A stretch of DNA of 64,000 nucleotides, taken from NCBI GenBank assembly GCA_003243455.1, contig QFQS01000002.1:1-64000 (forward strand), read 5' to 3'. Shown piece by piece: positions 41,803-51,297 of the stretch. The notes under the pieces were generated by a model. That model did no database searches, had not been told where the DNA came from, and saw nothing but the letters and a program-made list of their open reading frames with translations. Made by a program: the position numbers and the translations under genes. The stretch is from Cereibacter sphaeroides (GTDB lineage Bacteria; Pseudomonadota; Alphaproteobacteria; Rhodobacterales; Rhodobacteraceae). The number at the start of each line of letters is the position of its first letter. Position 1 is the first letter of the stretch.

Positions 41803-42533
41803 ACATGATGCGGATGGCGGGAACATTGCTATGCCTGATGCCTGCGGCTGCGTGCGGACGGTTGGCCGATGTCGGGCGCGCTCCGTCCTTTTCCGACATG
41901 GAAGGATCCTATGCGCAGAACGCGATGTATTCCAATCCGCTGCCGCTCAGTGCCGATCCCGCAGGAGCTTCGGACGCGGCCTCGCTATGGACAGCAGCTC
42001 CGTCGTCGCTGCTGGGGGACAGACGGGCCGAGCGCAGGGGGGACATTCTGACCGTGGTGATCGAGATCGATGAAAAGGCCGAGATTTCGAATTCGACGGG
42101 TCGCGAACGTGATGGCGAGGAGGAGATGGGCGTTGCCGATTTCTACGGCATTCCCCAAAGGATCAACCGCCGTATGCCCGAGGGGGCGAGCATGGACCCG
42201 GCTGTAAAGACCTCTTCCTCTTCGTCCTATGCGGGCAAGGGCACGGTCAAACGCAAGGAAAAGCTGACCCTTCGGATCGCCGCAACAGTGATTGACGAAC
42301 TGCCGAACGGCGTCCTGAGGCTTGAAGGGCAGCAGGAGGTCCGGGTGAACTTCGAGCTGCGCGAATTGACTGTTACCGGATATGTCCGCTCCGCCGACAT
42401 CTCGCGCCAAAACGAGATAACCTATGACAAGATCGCGGGCGCGCGCATCTCATACGGCGGGCGCGGCCAGATTTCCGACGTGCAGCAGCCGCGCTATGGC
42501 CAGCAGCTTACCGATATTCTTCTGCCGTTCTGA
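41799..42533 (+). CDS. flgH: Flagellar L-ring lipoprotein FlgH
   Basis: 244 residues. N-terminal lipoprotein signal with Cys at residue 19 (PAAACGR). Core features SLLGDRRAERRGDILTVVIEI and TVTGYVRSADISRQNEITYDKIAGARISYGGRG-like C-terminal half identify the outer-membrane L ring. Overlaps flgA by ATGA. Confidence 0.95.
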   Translation: MNMMRMAGTLLCLMPAAACGRLADVGRAPSFSDMEGSYAQNAMYSNPLPLSADPAGASDAASLWTAAPSSLLGDRRAERRGDILTVVIEIDEKAEISNSTGRERDGEEEMGVADFYGIPQRINRRMPEGASMDPAVKTSSSSSYAGKGTVKRKEKLTLRIAATVIDELPNGVLRLEGQQEVRVNFELRELTVTGYVRSADISRQNEITYDKIAGARISYGGRGQISDVQQPRYGQQLTDILLPF

Positions 42534-42539
42534 GGCCCC

Positions 42540-43043
42540 ATGCTTCGCAAGATCCTTCCCCTGATGTTGATCCTGGCCGGCGGCGCTGGCGGTGTAGCCG
42601 CGGGCATGGTCCTGCGTCCGATGGAAACGCCGCCAGAAGCGGAACAGCAACCCGGCAATGAAACGTTGCCCGAAAAGGAAACGCAGCAGGGTGATGCCGC
42701 GCCCGGCGATGGCGAACCAAACCGTGAATATGTGAAGATGAACAACCAGTTCGTGGTGCCGGTCGTCACGCAGGGCCGGATCTCTTCGCTGGTTGTCCTG
42801 TCGCTGAGCCTTGAGGTCAAGCCGGGGCTGGCGGAGCGGGTCTATGAAATGGAACCCAAGCTGCGGGACGGGCTCTTGCAGGTCATGTTCGACCACGCCA
42901 ACAGCGGCGGTTTCAACGGCGCCTTCACCGAGGGCGCCAACCTGGTGGCACTGCGTCAGGCATTGCGGGAAACGGCTGTCCGCATTTTTGGCGGCGATCT
43001 GACCGATGTCCTGATCGTGGATATCGTCCGTCAGGACAACTAG
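42540..43043 (+). CDS. FliL-family flagellar protein, copy 1
   Basis: 167 residues. One N-terminal transmembrane helix (about 5-25), an acidic linker (about 30-65), and a periplasmic domain beginning YVKMNNQFVVPVV and ending in VLIVDIVRQDN, in the style of FliL proteins. It diverges from the canonical FliL at 52230-52703, so the two may have different roles. FliL-type proteins ring the stator at the basal body. It ends the flgB operon. Confidence 0.78.
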   Translation: MLRKILPLMLILAGGAGGVAAGMVLRPMETPPEAEQQPGNETLPEKETQQGDAAPGDGEPNREYVKMNNQFVVPVVTQGRISSLVVLSLSLEVKPGLAERVYEMEPKLRDGLLQVMFDHANSGGFNGAFTEGANLVALRQALRETAVRIFGGDLTDVLIVDIVRQDN

Positions 43044-43103
43044 CGAAACCCTGTGCTTGCCACGGGTGGCCGGCGATCCGCATGCTGCGGCGGTTACCTG
43101 CCG

Positions 43104-43433
43104 CTAAGCCCCGCCGCGCAATTTCTTCAGCGCCTCCGCCCGGCCGAAAGCCACGCGGGCGGCATCGCGCGCCAGCAGCCATTCCGCTGTCTGTCGCGCC
43201 AAGGTCAGGTTGATCTCGGCCCGCCGCACCTCGGCCCATTGCTCATAACGAAGACGAGCCTGTTCGACCACAGCGAGGGGAAGATCGCTCTCGACCGGTT
43301 CCACGATCAGACTGGCAAGCCGCGTCTGGCTCTCGGCGCGCTTTCGCGCCGCTTGTTCCAGCCTGGACAGGCGCAGGTCAAGGATCATGGAGCTGATCCT
43401 GACAAGCGGATCGAGTGCTTTGGCTTTGCTCAT
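43104..43433 (-). CDS. Small coiled-coil protein after flhB (FliJ-like candidate)
   Basis: 109 residues from ATG 43433, which overlaps the flhB stop by ATGA; a longer frame running into flhB is a shadow. It is almost entirely helical and rich in Arg, Ala, Glu and Leu, with heptad-like patterns. This and the position recall FliJ, the export-ATPase stalk, for which no other candidate appears. Length is below the usual 140-150. Assignment is tentative. Confidence 0.55.
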   Translation of the reverse strand: MSKAKALDPLVRISSMILDLRLSRLEQAARKRAESQTRLASLIVEPVESDLPLAVVEQARLRYEQWAEVRRAEINLTLARQTAEWLLARDAARVAFGRAEALKKLRGGA

Positions 43434-44518
43434 CGCATCCCTTTCGCACGTTTGCGCATCGCTTCGGCAAACCGGATTGCGGCCGCCACAGCACGATAGT
43501 GTTCGGGTCTCACCTCTTGTCCGATGTCGATAGTGGCGAAAAGCGCCCTGGCCGTGGGCGGGTCGCCATGGATCGGCACACCGGCAGCAGCGGCCTTTTC
43601 CCGGATGCGGGCCGCAACGCCATCGACGCCTTTCGCAACGCAGACCGGTGCGCCGCCTTTGGACCGGTTCCATAGCAGGGCAACGGCATAGTGGGTCGGA
43701 TTGACGATAACGACATCGGCGCGCGGCACATCCATCAGCATCCGGTTCATCGCGATCTCTTGTCCGCGCTGGCGGCGTTCCGACTTCATGTGCGGATCGC
43801 CCTCGGACTGGCGGGACTCGTCCAGAACTTCCTGGCGCGACATGCGGTTGCGGTGAAGAAACCGGTAACGTTGCCAAAGAAAATCGGCCGCCCCGACCAC
43901 CAGCGTGATGAGAAGAACCAAAAAGAGGAATGTGAGAGCCTGATCGAGCAGGATCAGCGTGGCTGCTGCTGGTGCAAGTTCCGCGCTCTGCAGGATTTCA
44001 CCCAGCCGCGACAGGAGAAACGCGCCCAGGAGCAGAGAGACGATCACCAGTTTCACGGTGCTTCTTGCGAAGCCGAACAGCCCCTCGAGCCCGAACTTCT
44101 GCTTGAATCCTGCAAGCAGAGACAGGCGTGAGAGGCGGAAATTCAGTTTCTCCGGCGTGAAGGTCAGGGATCCCTGCGCCACAAGTGCCACCAGGGCAGC
44201 GGCAGCGGGAAAGGCGAAAAAGGGCAACACGGCCAGCCCCACCGCCCCGAGCATTCCCCCGATCGGTGCAGACCCTGCCGCCGTTGCAAGCATTGAGAGC
44301 CGGTCCGATTGATCCAGCATGGTCGCGCCCAGCTGAGCCAAGCTGTCCATCGATGACGGGCCCTGGGTCACGCAGCCGAGAACGAAACCGGCATAGCTTG
44401 CCGCCGTAACCAGGTCTGCCGACCTTGGGACATCGCCCTTGTCGCGCGCGTCTTCGAGCCGCTTTTGTGACGGCTCATGCGACTTGTGAGCGGTGTCGCC
44501 CTCGTCACCGCCGCTCAT
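43430..44518 (-). CDS. flhB: Flagellar export switch protein FlhB
   Basis: 362 residues from ATG 44518 (MSGGDEGDTAHKSHEPSQKRLEDAR); 16 upstream codons in the frame belong to fliR sequence. Four transmembrane helices precede a cytoplasmic domain with the autocleavage site VIVNPTHYAVAL (NPTH), used to switch export from rod/hook to filament proteins under FliK control. Overlaps fliR by ATGA. Confidence 0.96.
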   Translation of the reverse strand: MSGGDEGDTAHKSHEPSQKRLEDARDKGDVPRSADLVTAASYAGFVLGCVTQGPSSMDSLAQLGATMLDQSDRLSMLATAAGSAPIGGMLGAVGLAVLPFFAFPAAAALVALVAQGSLTFTPEKLNFRLSRLSLLAGFKQKFGLEGLFGFARSTVKLVIVSLLLGAFLLSRLGEILQSAELAPAAATLILLDQALTFLFLVLLITLVVGAADFLWQRYRFLHRNRMSRQEVLDESRQSEGDPHMKSERRQRGQEIAMNRMLMDVPRADVVIVNPTHYAVALLWNRSKGGAPVCVAKGVDGVAARIREKAAAAGVPIHGDPPTARALFATIDIGQEVRPEHYRAVAAAIRFAEAMRKRAKGMR

Positions 44519-45291
44519 GGAATGACAAATGGCGCGCTGAGAAAACCGTCCAGCGCCCGACGCCACACCGTAAGCGCCAAGGGTGCACCGATGATGAGAA
44601 GGGCCATCGAGCCAAGCGCAATCGCTGGAGTTCCAACGAAGGCAACCATCAGCTGTGGCATCGCGCGGTTGATGACCCCGAGCGCCAGATTGTAGATGAA
44701 CGAGGCGATCAGGAACGGTGCGGCGAGAGAAAAGGCCAAAGCGAAACTCTGGCCCACGCCGGCGACGCCCCAGCGCGCAAGATCGGCTGGCAGCGGCAGG
44801 CGACCGGGTGGAAAGACCTCATAGCTGCCGATGAAATACTCGATCAGACGCAGATGAAGGCCGGTCGCCACGGCGAGAGCCAGCCCCGCCACGGTCAAAA
44901 GGTTGCCGATTGCGGGCAACGGATCTGCCCCCGCCCCGACGAAAAGCTGCGACAGCGAGGTTGCCTGAGCGATCATCATGCCTGCCGTCTGCAGTGCATG
45001 GATGAAAAAGCGAAGCGCCAGGCCCAACACCAGGCCCGCAACCGTCTCTGTCACCAGCGCCAGAGGCAACCCGGTTTGCGGCCCCGGCAGGTCGGCTGCG
45101 ACAAGCGGCGCCACGATTGCGGTGAAGGCAAGCCCAAGGCACAGGCGGATGCGCTGAGGGACCACCTGCTCGCCAAAGGCGGGCAGCACGGCCATTGCTG
45201 CCCCTACCCGCAAGAACACGAAGAAGCCGATCCAGATCATGTCCTGACTGACACCCGCCAGTTCGGTCAGCGCCGTGATCAGGTCATTCAA
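44515..45291 (-). CDS. fliR: Flagellar export gate protein FliR
   Basis: 258 residues, about six transmembrane helices. Family stretches such as MIWIGFFVFLRVGAAMAVLPAFGEQ (about 18-42) and ALAFSLAAPFLIASFIYNLALGVINR (about 185-205) are present. The start codon is TTG at 45291, overlapping the flhA stop (TTGA); no in-frame ATG occurs before residue 18, within conserved sequence. Confidence 0.93.
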   Translation of the reverse strand: MNDLITALTELAGVSQDMIWIGFFVFLRVGAAMAVLPAFGEQVVPQRIRLCLGLAFTAIVAPLVAADLPGPQTGLPLALVTETVAGLVLGLALRFFIHALQTAGMMIAQATSLSQLFVGAGADPLPAIGNLLTVAGLALAVATGLHLRLIEYFIGSYEVFPPGRLPLPADLARWGVAGVGQSFALAFSLAAPFLIASFIYNLALGVINRAMPQLMVAFVGTPAIALGSMALLIIGAPLALTVWRRALDGFLSAPFVIP

Positions 45292-47366
45292 GGCGCTACC
45301 AGCCCCACCATCGCAGGCCGTGCCTCAAGTCCGATCTCCTCATAGGAAAGCACGGGCGCGGCCAAACCCTTGGCATTCATCACCGTCCGTAGGAAACGGC
45401 GCCGCATGGTCGAGGTGACAAGCGCCGGCTGTACCCCCATGTCTGTCGCGCGCGACAGCTTTTCCGCCAGCGCGGAGGCGAGGCGATTGAACTGCTCGGG
45501 GGGCAGAGCGACGTCACGCAGGCCGCGTTCGCTTTCGGTCTGGTGGTTGGCGAAGGTCCGCTCCCATTCGGGGGCAAGCTGGATAAGGGGGATGGTGCCA
45601 TCGGGTCGCTTCAGCTCGGCAACGATCTGGAAACCGAGCCGGTGTCGGACGTGTTCGCAAACAGCTTCGGGGGCGCCAAGATTGCGGGCCTCAGAAATGG
45701 CTTCAAGGATCAGTGGCAGGTTGCGGATCGAAACACGTTCTTCCAGCAGCAGGCGCAGGACGGCAAGCAACAGATCGACCGGAACCTTTTCCGGCACAAG
45801 CTCATCCAGCAGCCGACGGTTCGCAGCGGCGCGAGTGGTATCTGAAAGGTTGACGAATTCATCGAGCAGTCGCCGCAAGCCCCGCAACGTCAGAAGACGC
45901 GCAAGATTGGCCTTCAGCACCTCGAGCAGATGGGTCGCCAGCACCTCGGCAGGGCTGACGACGGTCAGGCCCGAGATGGCCGCATCCTCTTGCATGGCCG
46001 CCGGAATCCAGCGGGCGGGTGTGCCGTATACGGGTTCGCGCACCTCCTGCCCTTCGGGCGCGGCAACACCTTCGGAGAGAAGCGCCAGCACCCTGTCGGG
46101 AACGAGGATGTCACGCACCCGCTCTACCCCCTGCAGGCGGATGCGGTAGGTTCCGGGCGGCAGCAAAGCATCGTCGGTAAGCCTGATTTCAGGCAGGATC
46201 AGCCCAAAGGACGTGGCGACATGATTGCGCATGTTGGCGATTCGCGCATCCAGCCCTGTTGCCGGATCCAGCACCATCGAGACGAGCGACGGGGCAAACT
46301 CCACATGGATCTCATCGAAATCCAGCACGTCACCCAGGGGACGCGACTGGGGCGCTTCGGGCAGGATCGGAACTGGCTCTGCCTCTTGCCGGTCGCGGCG
46401 GAGCGCAAACCACGTCAGCCCGCCAAGGATGACAGCACCCAACATGAAAGGCACAAAGGGCATTCCCGGAACCAGCGCAAACAGCGCCATCAGCACGGCA
46501 ACGGTTCCAAGCGCGCCCGGATAGCGGCCGAGCTGGCGAAAGAACGCGAGATCTGCGGTGCCTTTTGTCCCGCCTCTGGCAAGCAGCAGCGCCGTCGCAA
46601 TCGAAATGATGACAGCCGGAATCTGGCTGACCAGCCCGTCTCCCACCGTCAGGATCGAATAGGTCTCGAAAGCGTCACCGACGGGCATTCCATGGACCAC
46701 GATACCCATGATGAGACCCATGACGATATTGAGCGCGGTGATCAGCAGCCCGGCCACCGCATCGCCCTTGACGAATTTGGATGCCCCGTCGAGCGAGCCG
46801 AAAAAATTCGTCTCCGCCAGTTCCTGTTCGCGCCGGGCCTTCGCCTCGGCGTGGTCGATGGCCCCCGCCGACATGTCGCTGTCGATGGCAAGCTGACGTC
46901 CCGGCATACCGTCAAGCGCAAAACGTGCGCCAACCTCGGCCATCCGCCCCGCGCCCTTGGTGATGACCAAGAAGTTCACGATCATCAGCACGCAAAAGAT
47001 CACCACGCCCAAAAGCAGGCTGCCGCCCATGATGAAATTGGCGAAGCCCTCGATGACTTTGCCGGCGGCATCGGTTCCGTTGTGGCCCTGACCGATGATC
47101 AGCTTGGTTGAGGAGATGTTCAGCGACAGCCGCAAAAGCAGGCTGGCCAGCAACACCGTCGGAAAAGCCGAAAAGTCAAGCGGACGCTCGATGAAAAGCG
47201 CGACCGTCAGCATCAGGATTGCCAGCGCGAAAGACAGCGCCAGACCGACGTCCAGCATCCAGGCTGGAACCGGCAGGACCATCATGGCGATGACCGCCAT
47301 CAGCGCCAGGGCCAGAAGGATGGTCGGGTGGAAAATCTCTCGGCTGCCGAAAGCGGGGAGTTTCAT
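45288..47366 (-). CDS. flhA: Flagellar export gate protein FlhA
   Basis: 692 residues. Eight-helix membrane domain (residues about 15-315) containing the FHIPEP signature region (KGAGRMAEVGARFALDGMPGRQLAIDSD), then a cytoplasmic domain that docks chaperone-substrate complexes. It is the largest export-gate subunit. Overlaps sltF by ATGA and fliR by TTGA. Confidence 0.97.
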   Translation of the reverse strand: MKLPAFGSREIFHPTILLALALMAVIAMMVLPVPAWMLDVGLALSFALAILMLTVALFIERPLDFSAFPTVLLASLLLRLSLNISSTKLIIGQGHNGTDAAGKVIEGFANFIMGGSLLLGVVIFCVLMIVNFLVITKGAGRMAEVGARFALDGMPGRQLAIDSDMSAGAIDHAEAKARREQELAETNFFGSLDGASKFVKGDAVAGLLITALNIVMGLIMGIVVHGMPVGDAFETYSILTVGDGLVSQIPAVIISIATALLLARGGTKGTADLAFFRQLGRYPGALGTVAVLMALFALVPGMPFVPFMLGAVILGGLTWFALRRDRQEAEPVPILPEAPQSRPLGDVLDFDEIHVEFAPSLVSMVLDPATGLDARIANMRNHVATSFGLILPEIRLTDDALLPPGTYRIRLQGVERVRDILVPDRVLALLSEGVAAPEGQEVREPVYGTPARWIPAAMQEDAAISGLTVVSPAEVLATHLLEVLKANLARLLTLRGLRRLLDEFVNLSDTTRAAANRRLLDELVPEKVPVDLLLAVLRLLLEERVSIRNLPLILEAISEARNLGAPEAVCEHVRHRLGFQIVAELKRPDGTIPLIQLAPEWERTFANHQTESERGLRDVALPPEQFNRLASALAEKLSRATDMGVQPALVTSTMRRRFLRTVMNAKGLAAPVLSYEEIGLEARPAMVGLVAP

Positions 47367-48028
47367 GGGTTGCTTCCAATCAGGCTGATACCCCCAGACA
47401 GTTCAGGCACCAGCGACCCGAGCCCGCCGGGTGAACCGGCCTGCAACAAGGGAAAGCTGTTCTGACGTGCGACCACTTCTGTGCCGCCGATCCCGGGCCG
47501 CAATTCATCAAGCCTTGCGCGATACTGCTCGGCATATTCCGGGGTTCGGGAGTGATAGGCCGCCGATGCCTCGTTCCATGACCCGGTTTCCTCATAAAGG
47601 CGACGCAAGAATGTCGCCGCGTAAAGTGCGTTCTGTTCGGGGTTCATCATGGCGGCAATGCTGGAAAAGGCATCTCCGTGCCAGCGATGGTTCAGTTGAA
47701 AGCAACCGACATCAAAGTTCGTGACCCCGAGCGACTGGCGTTCCGCGATGGCAAGCTCGGCTTCTTCGGCCGTCGCGAACCAGAAACCCTGGCCGCCAAA
47801 ATTTACGGTCCAGGGCCAGGGACGCTGTCGCCCCCTGTCTGCCCGACCGCTTTCCGCCAGTGCGATGGTCTGCAGAACTTCCAGTGGAACGTTCGCCTTT
47901 CGCGCTGCGGCAGAGGCGGCAAACTCGCATAGTGCGGCGTCGTCTCGCACGGTCGCGGAATGGATCGCTTTGGAAGAGCCGAGCATGAGGAGGGTCACGC
48001 AGATGGCCTGACGTGGTATCTTCGACAT
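47363..48028 (-). CDS. sltF: Flagellar-cluster lytic transglycosylase (SltF-like)
   Basis: 221 residues from ATG 48028 with a signal peptide (MSKIPRQAICVTLLMLGSSKA). The SLT fold is shown by VLQTIALAESGR (catalytic Glu), GCFQLNHRWHGD and AATFLRRLYEETGSWNEASAAYHS. It would open the peptidoglycan for the rod, replacing the muramidase half missing from FlgJ, as SltF does in Rhodobacter sphaeroides. Situated between the AMIN-like gene and flhA. Confidence 0.85.
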   Translation of the reverse strand: MSKIPRQAICVTLLMLGSSKAIHSATVRDDAALCEFAASAAARKANVPLEVLQTIALAESGRADRGRQRPWPWTVNFGGQGFWFATAEEAELAIAERQSLGVTNFDVGCFQLNHRWHGDAFSSIAAMMNPEQNALYAATFLRRLYEETGSWNEASAAYHSRTPEYAEQYRARLDELRPGIGGTEVVARQNSFPLLQAGSPGGLGSLVPELSGGISLIGSNP

Positions 48029-48101
48029 GGGTTTCACCCTGTTTTTCGGCGTTCTTGCCGCGTCGAACGCCACGTTCAGGGGAAATTCTTTCGATTCGGT
48101 T

Positions 48102-50375
48102 TCAGGGTGCCTGCCGGCTCTCCAATAATGCGGCTATTGCCGCGCGCGCCTTGGTGCTGTCTTCAATCAACGCACGCCCATCCGATAGTGGTGCTGCCTC
48201 GCTTGCGGATGGGAGCGGCGCTTCAGGTGAAAGCGCGCGCAACGCTGCGAGACGCCAGAGCGGCGCGCCTTCTGCTGCCGCCTTCCAGTCAAGAGCCTGC
48301 CAATGCGCCAGCGACGCGCCCTCGGCATCGCCAGCGCGGTCCAACGCGTCGGCGGCCGCAGATTCATCTCCCAGTTGGGCAAGAGCGCGGGCGCGAAGCT
48401 GATCAGCCTCGCCGCCTGTTTCGCCGGCCAGTGTGCGCAGGGCGGCCCTAGCGTCGCCGCGCAACAATTCGGCGCGGGAAAGCTGCACCATGTCGGCGGA
48501 TTCCCCGGATTCAGGCAGCCAGCGCAATGCGTCGTCTGCGAAGCCGAGGCGCAACAACCGCTCGCCAATCAGGCTTCGTATTGCGGGATCGACCACAGGG
48601 ACTTGCTGGCTATCTGGGATGATCGCCTGCGCAAGAATGGCCGAGTCAGAGCCGCTTTTCGCCAGTAGGCGCCACAGGTCAGGCGCCGCCGGAGGAATGC
48701 GGCCAACCATCGAGAACGCAGTCGCAAAATCCCCTGCGGAGCCGCGGGCAAGTATCTCGGCGCGCAGCAAGTCCACCTCGACAGGAAGGCCGCGATTTTC
48801 TTGTGACAATGCTGCAATCGCGGTGATGGTTGCCTGATCCACGATCTGATCGAGGGCGATCCTTGTATCGACAAGGTCGACAAGCGCCCTCACAGCGGCA
48901 GGTCCGCGCTCTCTGGACACGCTTTCCAGCGTAACCGCCGCCTCCGGCAAGTTCCCACGAGCGGTCGCGAGTTGGGCGACCGTCAGTCGGGCGGGCGGGC
49001 CGGGATCGCCCGGTGCCCGCCAGATGGCATCATGGATGGACTGCGCCGTGGCCATATCGCCGATCGCAAGAAATCCCTCAGCAAGATCGGGGCCAAGATG
49101 GCGACGAAGGTGAACCGGCAAGGCCGAGAATGCAGCACTGACCGCAGCCTTGTTGGCCCGACGAAGCTCCGCCGGATCGGCAGAATTCAGGACTGCCCAC
49201 AAGGCAGAAGGGCCATCACATGAGATTTGGTCGGCGAGAAAACCTGCGGAAGGCGCGCGCTCGGCGTCCACTATGTAAGATATCGTAGCCCACAACGGCG
49301 CCGACTGGTCCGATAGCGGAAAGCTGGTCAAAAGATTGCGCGCCTCGGCACCAAAGCCGAAGTAAAGCGACAGGCGGACAAGATTGGCAACGCGCTCGGG
49401 GTCGGGGCGGTCAAACTCTCCAACCAGCCGGTCGCGAGCCTGTGCCATCTGCTGATCGAAGGGGCGGGCGTCTGCCCAATTGCCGATATCGAGAGCCTCT
49501 GCCGGAAGGCAGGCCTCACCTGAACCGGTCAGGTCAGGACGCACGGAGTTTACCGGGCGGGCGGCGATGCCCGGGACGGCATCGATCGCAAGATGGGCGG
49601 CCGCACTGCCGCTATCCAAGGGCGCCCCGGTATTCGCAGCCGGTAAGCCGGAGGCATCGAGGTCAATGACCCCCGCCGTAGCTGCCTTGGCCATACCCTC
49701 CAGCAGTTCCGTTCGCATTGCGTCGAGCGGCATAGGGCTCTCAGGTTCATCCGGCAGGGGAAAGGGCAAGGCAAGACGGGGCGGTGGTTCCGGCTTGGCA
49801 AGCAGCATGCGGAGGTCGGCGGCACCCGAGGAATCTGCCGATGCCTCGTCCTGGCGCCTTGTCGGATTGGACGGGGGGCGGAAGAGTGCAAGCTGTGGTG
49901 CATCCTCAAGGGGCGATCGTCCCGGCGCACGCCGGGGCCGCAACGTCGGTGGGTTAGCCGCGACCAGTGCCGGCATCTCTGCGCCATCCAGTGCCGCTTC
50001 CGCGGCAGAACCTTTTTCTGAGGGGCCGTCACGCAGATCGATCACCAGAATGTCCGGCCGGTGCTCGAATACAGCGGCATGGCAGGCGCATCCCACTCCG
50101 ATCTGTAGATTGCCGCTGATCGGATCGGCCCAGATCGAAGCGAGCCTTGTGCGCGGGATGACGCGGAATACGCTGGTCAGATCATACCGTGGTTTTGCGC
50201 CATTGACCTGGAGCTCATATCCATTGGCCGTGCGGCCCAGTTTCCACGAGGCAGCCTCGGGGAAGTCGAGCACCAGTCTGGTAAAGCCTGGATGCTCCCC
50301 TGCCTGGGCGCGAACCGTCTGCGCCGATGCGGCGCCGGGCATGGCCAGCGCCAGGGCGATCAGCGCGGCTTTCAT
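48102..50375 (-). CDS. Large secreted protein of the stator operon, AMIN-like N-terminus plus helical repeats
   Basis: 757 residues with a clear Sec signal (MKAALIALALAMPGAASAQ). Residues about 20-115 resemble an AMIN-type beta domain (HPGFTRLVLDFPEAASWKL, later RPDILVIDLRDG), which binds peptidoglycan in other envelope proteins. A Pro-rich linker (about 125-215) follows, and from about 270 onward there is an Ala/Leu-rich helical region that could be TPR-like. No name is recognised. It is translationally coupled to motA (ATGA), and sltF follows on the same strand, so a role in anchoring the stator or basal body to the wall is inferred. Confidence 0.6.
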   Translation of the reverse strand: MKAALIALALAMPGAASAQTVRAQAGEHPGFTRLVLDFPEAASWKLGRTANGYELQVNGAKPRYDLTSVFRVIPRTRLASIWADPISGNLQIGVGCACHAAVFEHRPDILVIDLRDGPSEKGSAAEAALDGAEMPALVAANPPTLRPRRAPGRSPLEDAPQLALFRPPSNPTRRQDEASADSSGAADLRMLLAKPEPPPRLALPFPLPDEPESPMPLDAMRTELLEGMAKAATAGVIDLDASGLPAANTGAPLDSGSAAAHLAIDAVPGIAARPVNSVRPDLTGSGEACLPAEALDIGNWADARPFDQQMAQARDRLVGEFDRPDPERVANLVRLSLYFGFGAEARNLLTSFPLSDQSAPLWATISYIVDAERAPSAGFLADQISCDGPSALWAVLNSADPAELRRANKAAVSAAFSALPVHLRRHLGPDLAEGFLAIGDMATAQSIHDAIWRAPGDPGPPARLTVAQLATARGNLPEAAVTLESVSRERGPAAVRALVDLVDTRIALDQIVDQATITAIAALSQENRGLPVEVDLLRAEILARGSAGDFATAFSMVGRIPPAAPDLWRLLAKSGSDSAILAQAIIPDSQQVPVVDPAIRSLIGERLLRLGFADDALRWLPESGESADMVQLSRAELLRGDARAALRTLAGETGGEADQLRARALAQLGDESAAADALDRAGDAEGASLAHWQALDWKAAAEGAPLWRLAALRALSPEAPLPSASEAAPLSDGRALIEDSTKARAAIAALLESRQAP

Positions 50376-51241
50376 GCAGCTTCCTTCTTCAGCGTGCGAA
50401 GCGCCTCTTCAAGGTCGGAAAAGCTCGGCCTCAAGCTGCTGGGCGTGTTCTGGCGGCCGACCTCTATGCAGATATTGGCGGCATGGTTGTGCAGGTTGGC
50501 GATCAGAACCTCTCGGATCAGACGATAGAAATGCGCGTCCTCCTCCACCACTGTCTTTACCCGCGCGGCAAAGGGACCGGCGAAGCCATAGGCCAGAAAC
50601 ACGCCAAGGAAGGTTCCGACCAAGGCGCCGCCGATCATCTTGCCAAGGATTTCGGGGGGTTGGTCGATCGAACCCATGGTCTTGATCACGCCCAGCACGG
50701 CCGCGACGATGCCAAGCGCGGGCAGCGCATCGGCCACTGTCTGCAAGGCATGGCTGGAATGCAGCGCGTGTTGCATCTGCGCTTCCATCCGCTTGTCCAG
50801 AACCTCTTCGACCTGATGGGGGTCATCATAGTTCATCGAAGCCGCCCGCAGGGTATCGCAGATGAGATCAACAGCCAGATGATCGGCCTGGATCCGCGGA
50901 TAGCGCGCAAAGATCGAGGAATCGGCAGGGGCTTCGATATGTTCCTCCAGCGCCACGGGGTTTGAACGAGCGATGCGGATCATTTCGAACATCAGGCAAA
51001 GAAGATCCCGGTAGTCGGGCGAATGCCACTTCGGCCCCTTGAATACCTTGCCGATATCGCGCCCGGTCTGCCGGATCGAGGCCATGTCGTTGGACAAAAG
51101 AAACGCCCCGACCGATGCGCCGCCGATCATGATCATCTCATATGGCAGGGCCTCCAGAATCACCTCGAGCTTGCCACCGGCCAGCACATAACCCCCGAAG
51201 ACCATAATGAAGACCACACCGATTCCAACGAGGCCGATCAT
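50372..51241 (-). CDS. motA: Flagellar motor stator protein MotA
   Basis: 289 residues, four transmembrane helices. The first segment is IGVVFIMVFGGYVLAGGKLEVI. The MotA C-terminal signature LPALGIVAAVLGVIKTMGSIDQPPEILG plus GALVGTFLGVFLAYGF is present. The charged cytoplasmic loop (about 60-165) would interact with FliG, whose gene is not in the window. The motB gene is not adjacent but lies at 61548-62396. Confidence 0.96.
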   Translation of the reverse strand: MIGLVGIGVVFIMVFGGYVLAGGKLEVILEALPYEMIMIGGASVGAFLLSNDMASIRQTGRDIGKVFKGPKWHSPDYRDLLCLMFEMIRIARSNPVALEEHIEAPADSSIFARYPRIQADHLAVDLICDTLRAASMNYDDPHQVEEVLDKRMEAQMQHALHSSHALQTVADALPALGIVAAVLGVIKTMGSIDQPPEILGKMIGGALVGTFLGVFLAYGFAGPFAARVKTVVEEDAHFYRLIREVLIANLHNHAANICIEVGRQNTPSSLRPSFSDLEEALRTLKKEAA

Positions 51242-51297
51242 CCGTCTCTCCTGCTCTGTTCCCGGCGGACGCTCTCAGACGCGGGTTAAGAAACCAC

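Noticed and set aside
46700..46990. Several frames antisense to flhA
   Set aside because: flhA is unmistakable on the minus strand; the antisense frames have no family features.
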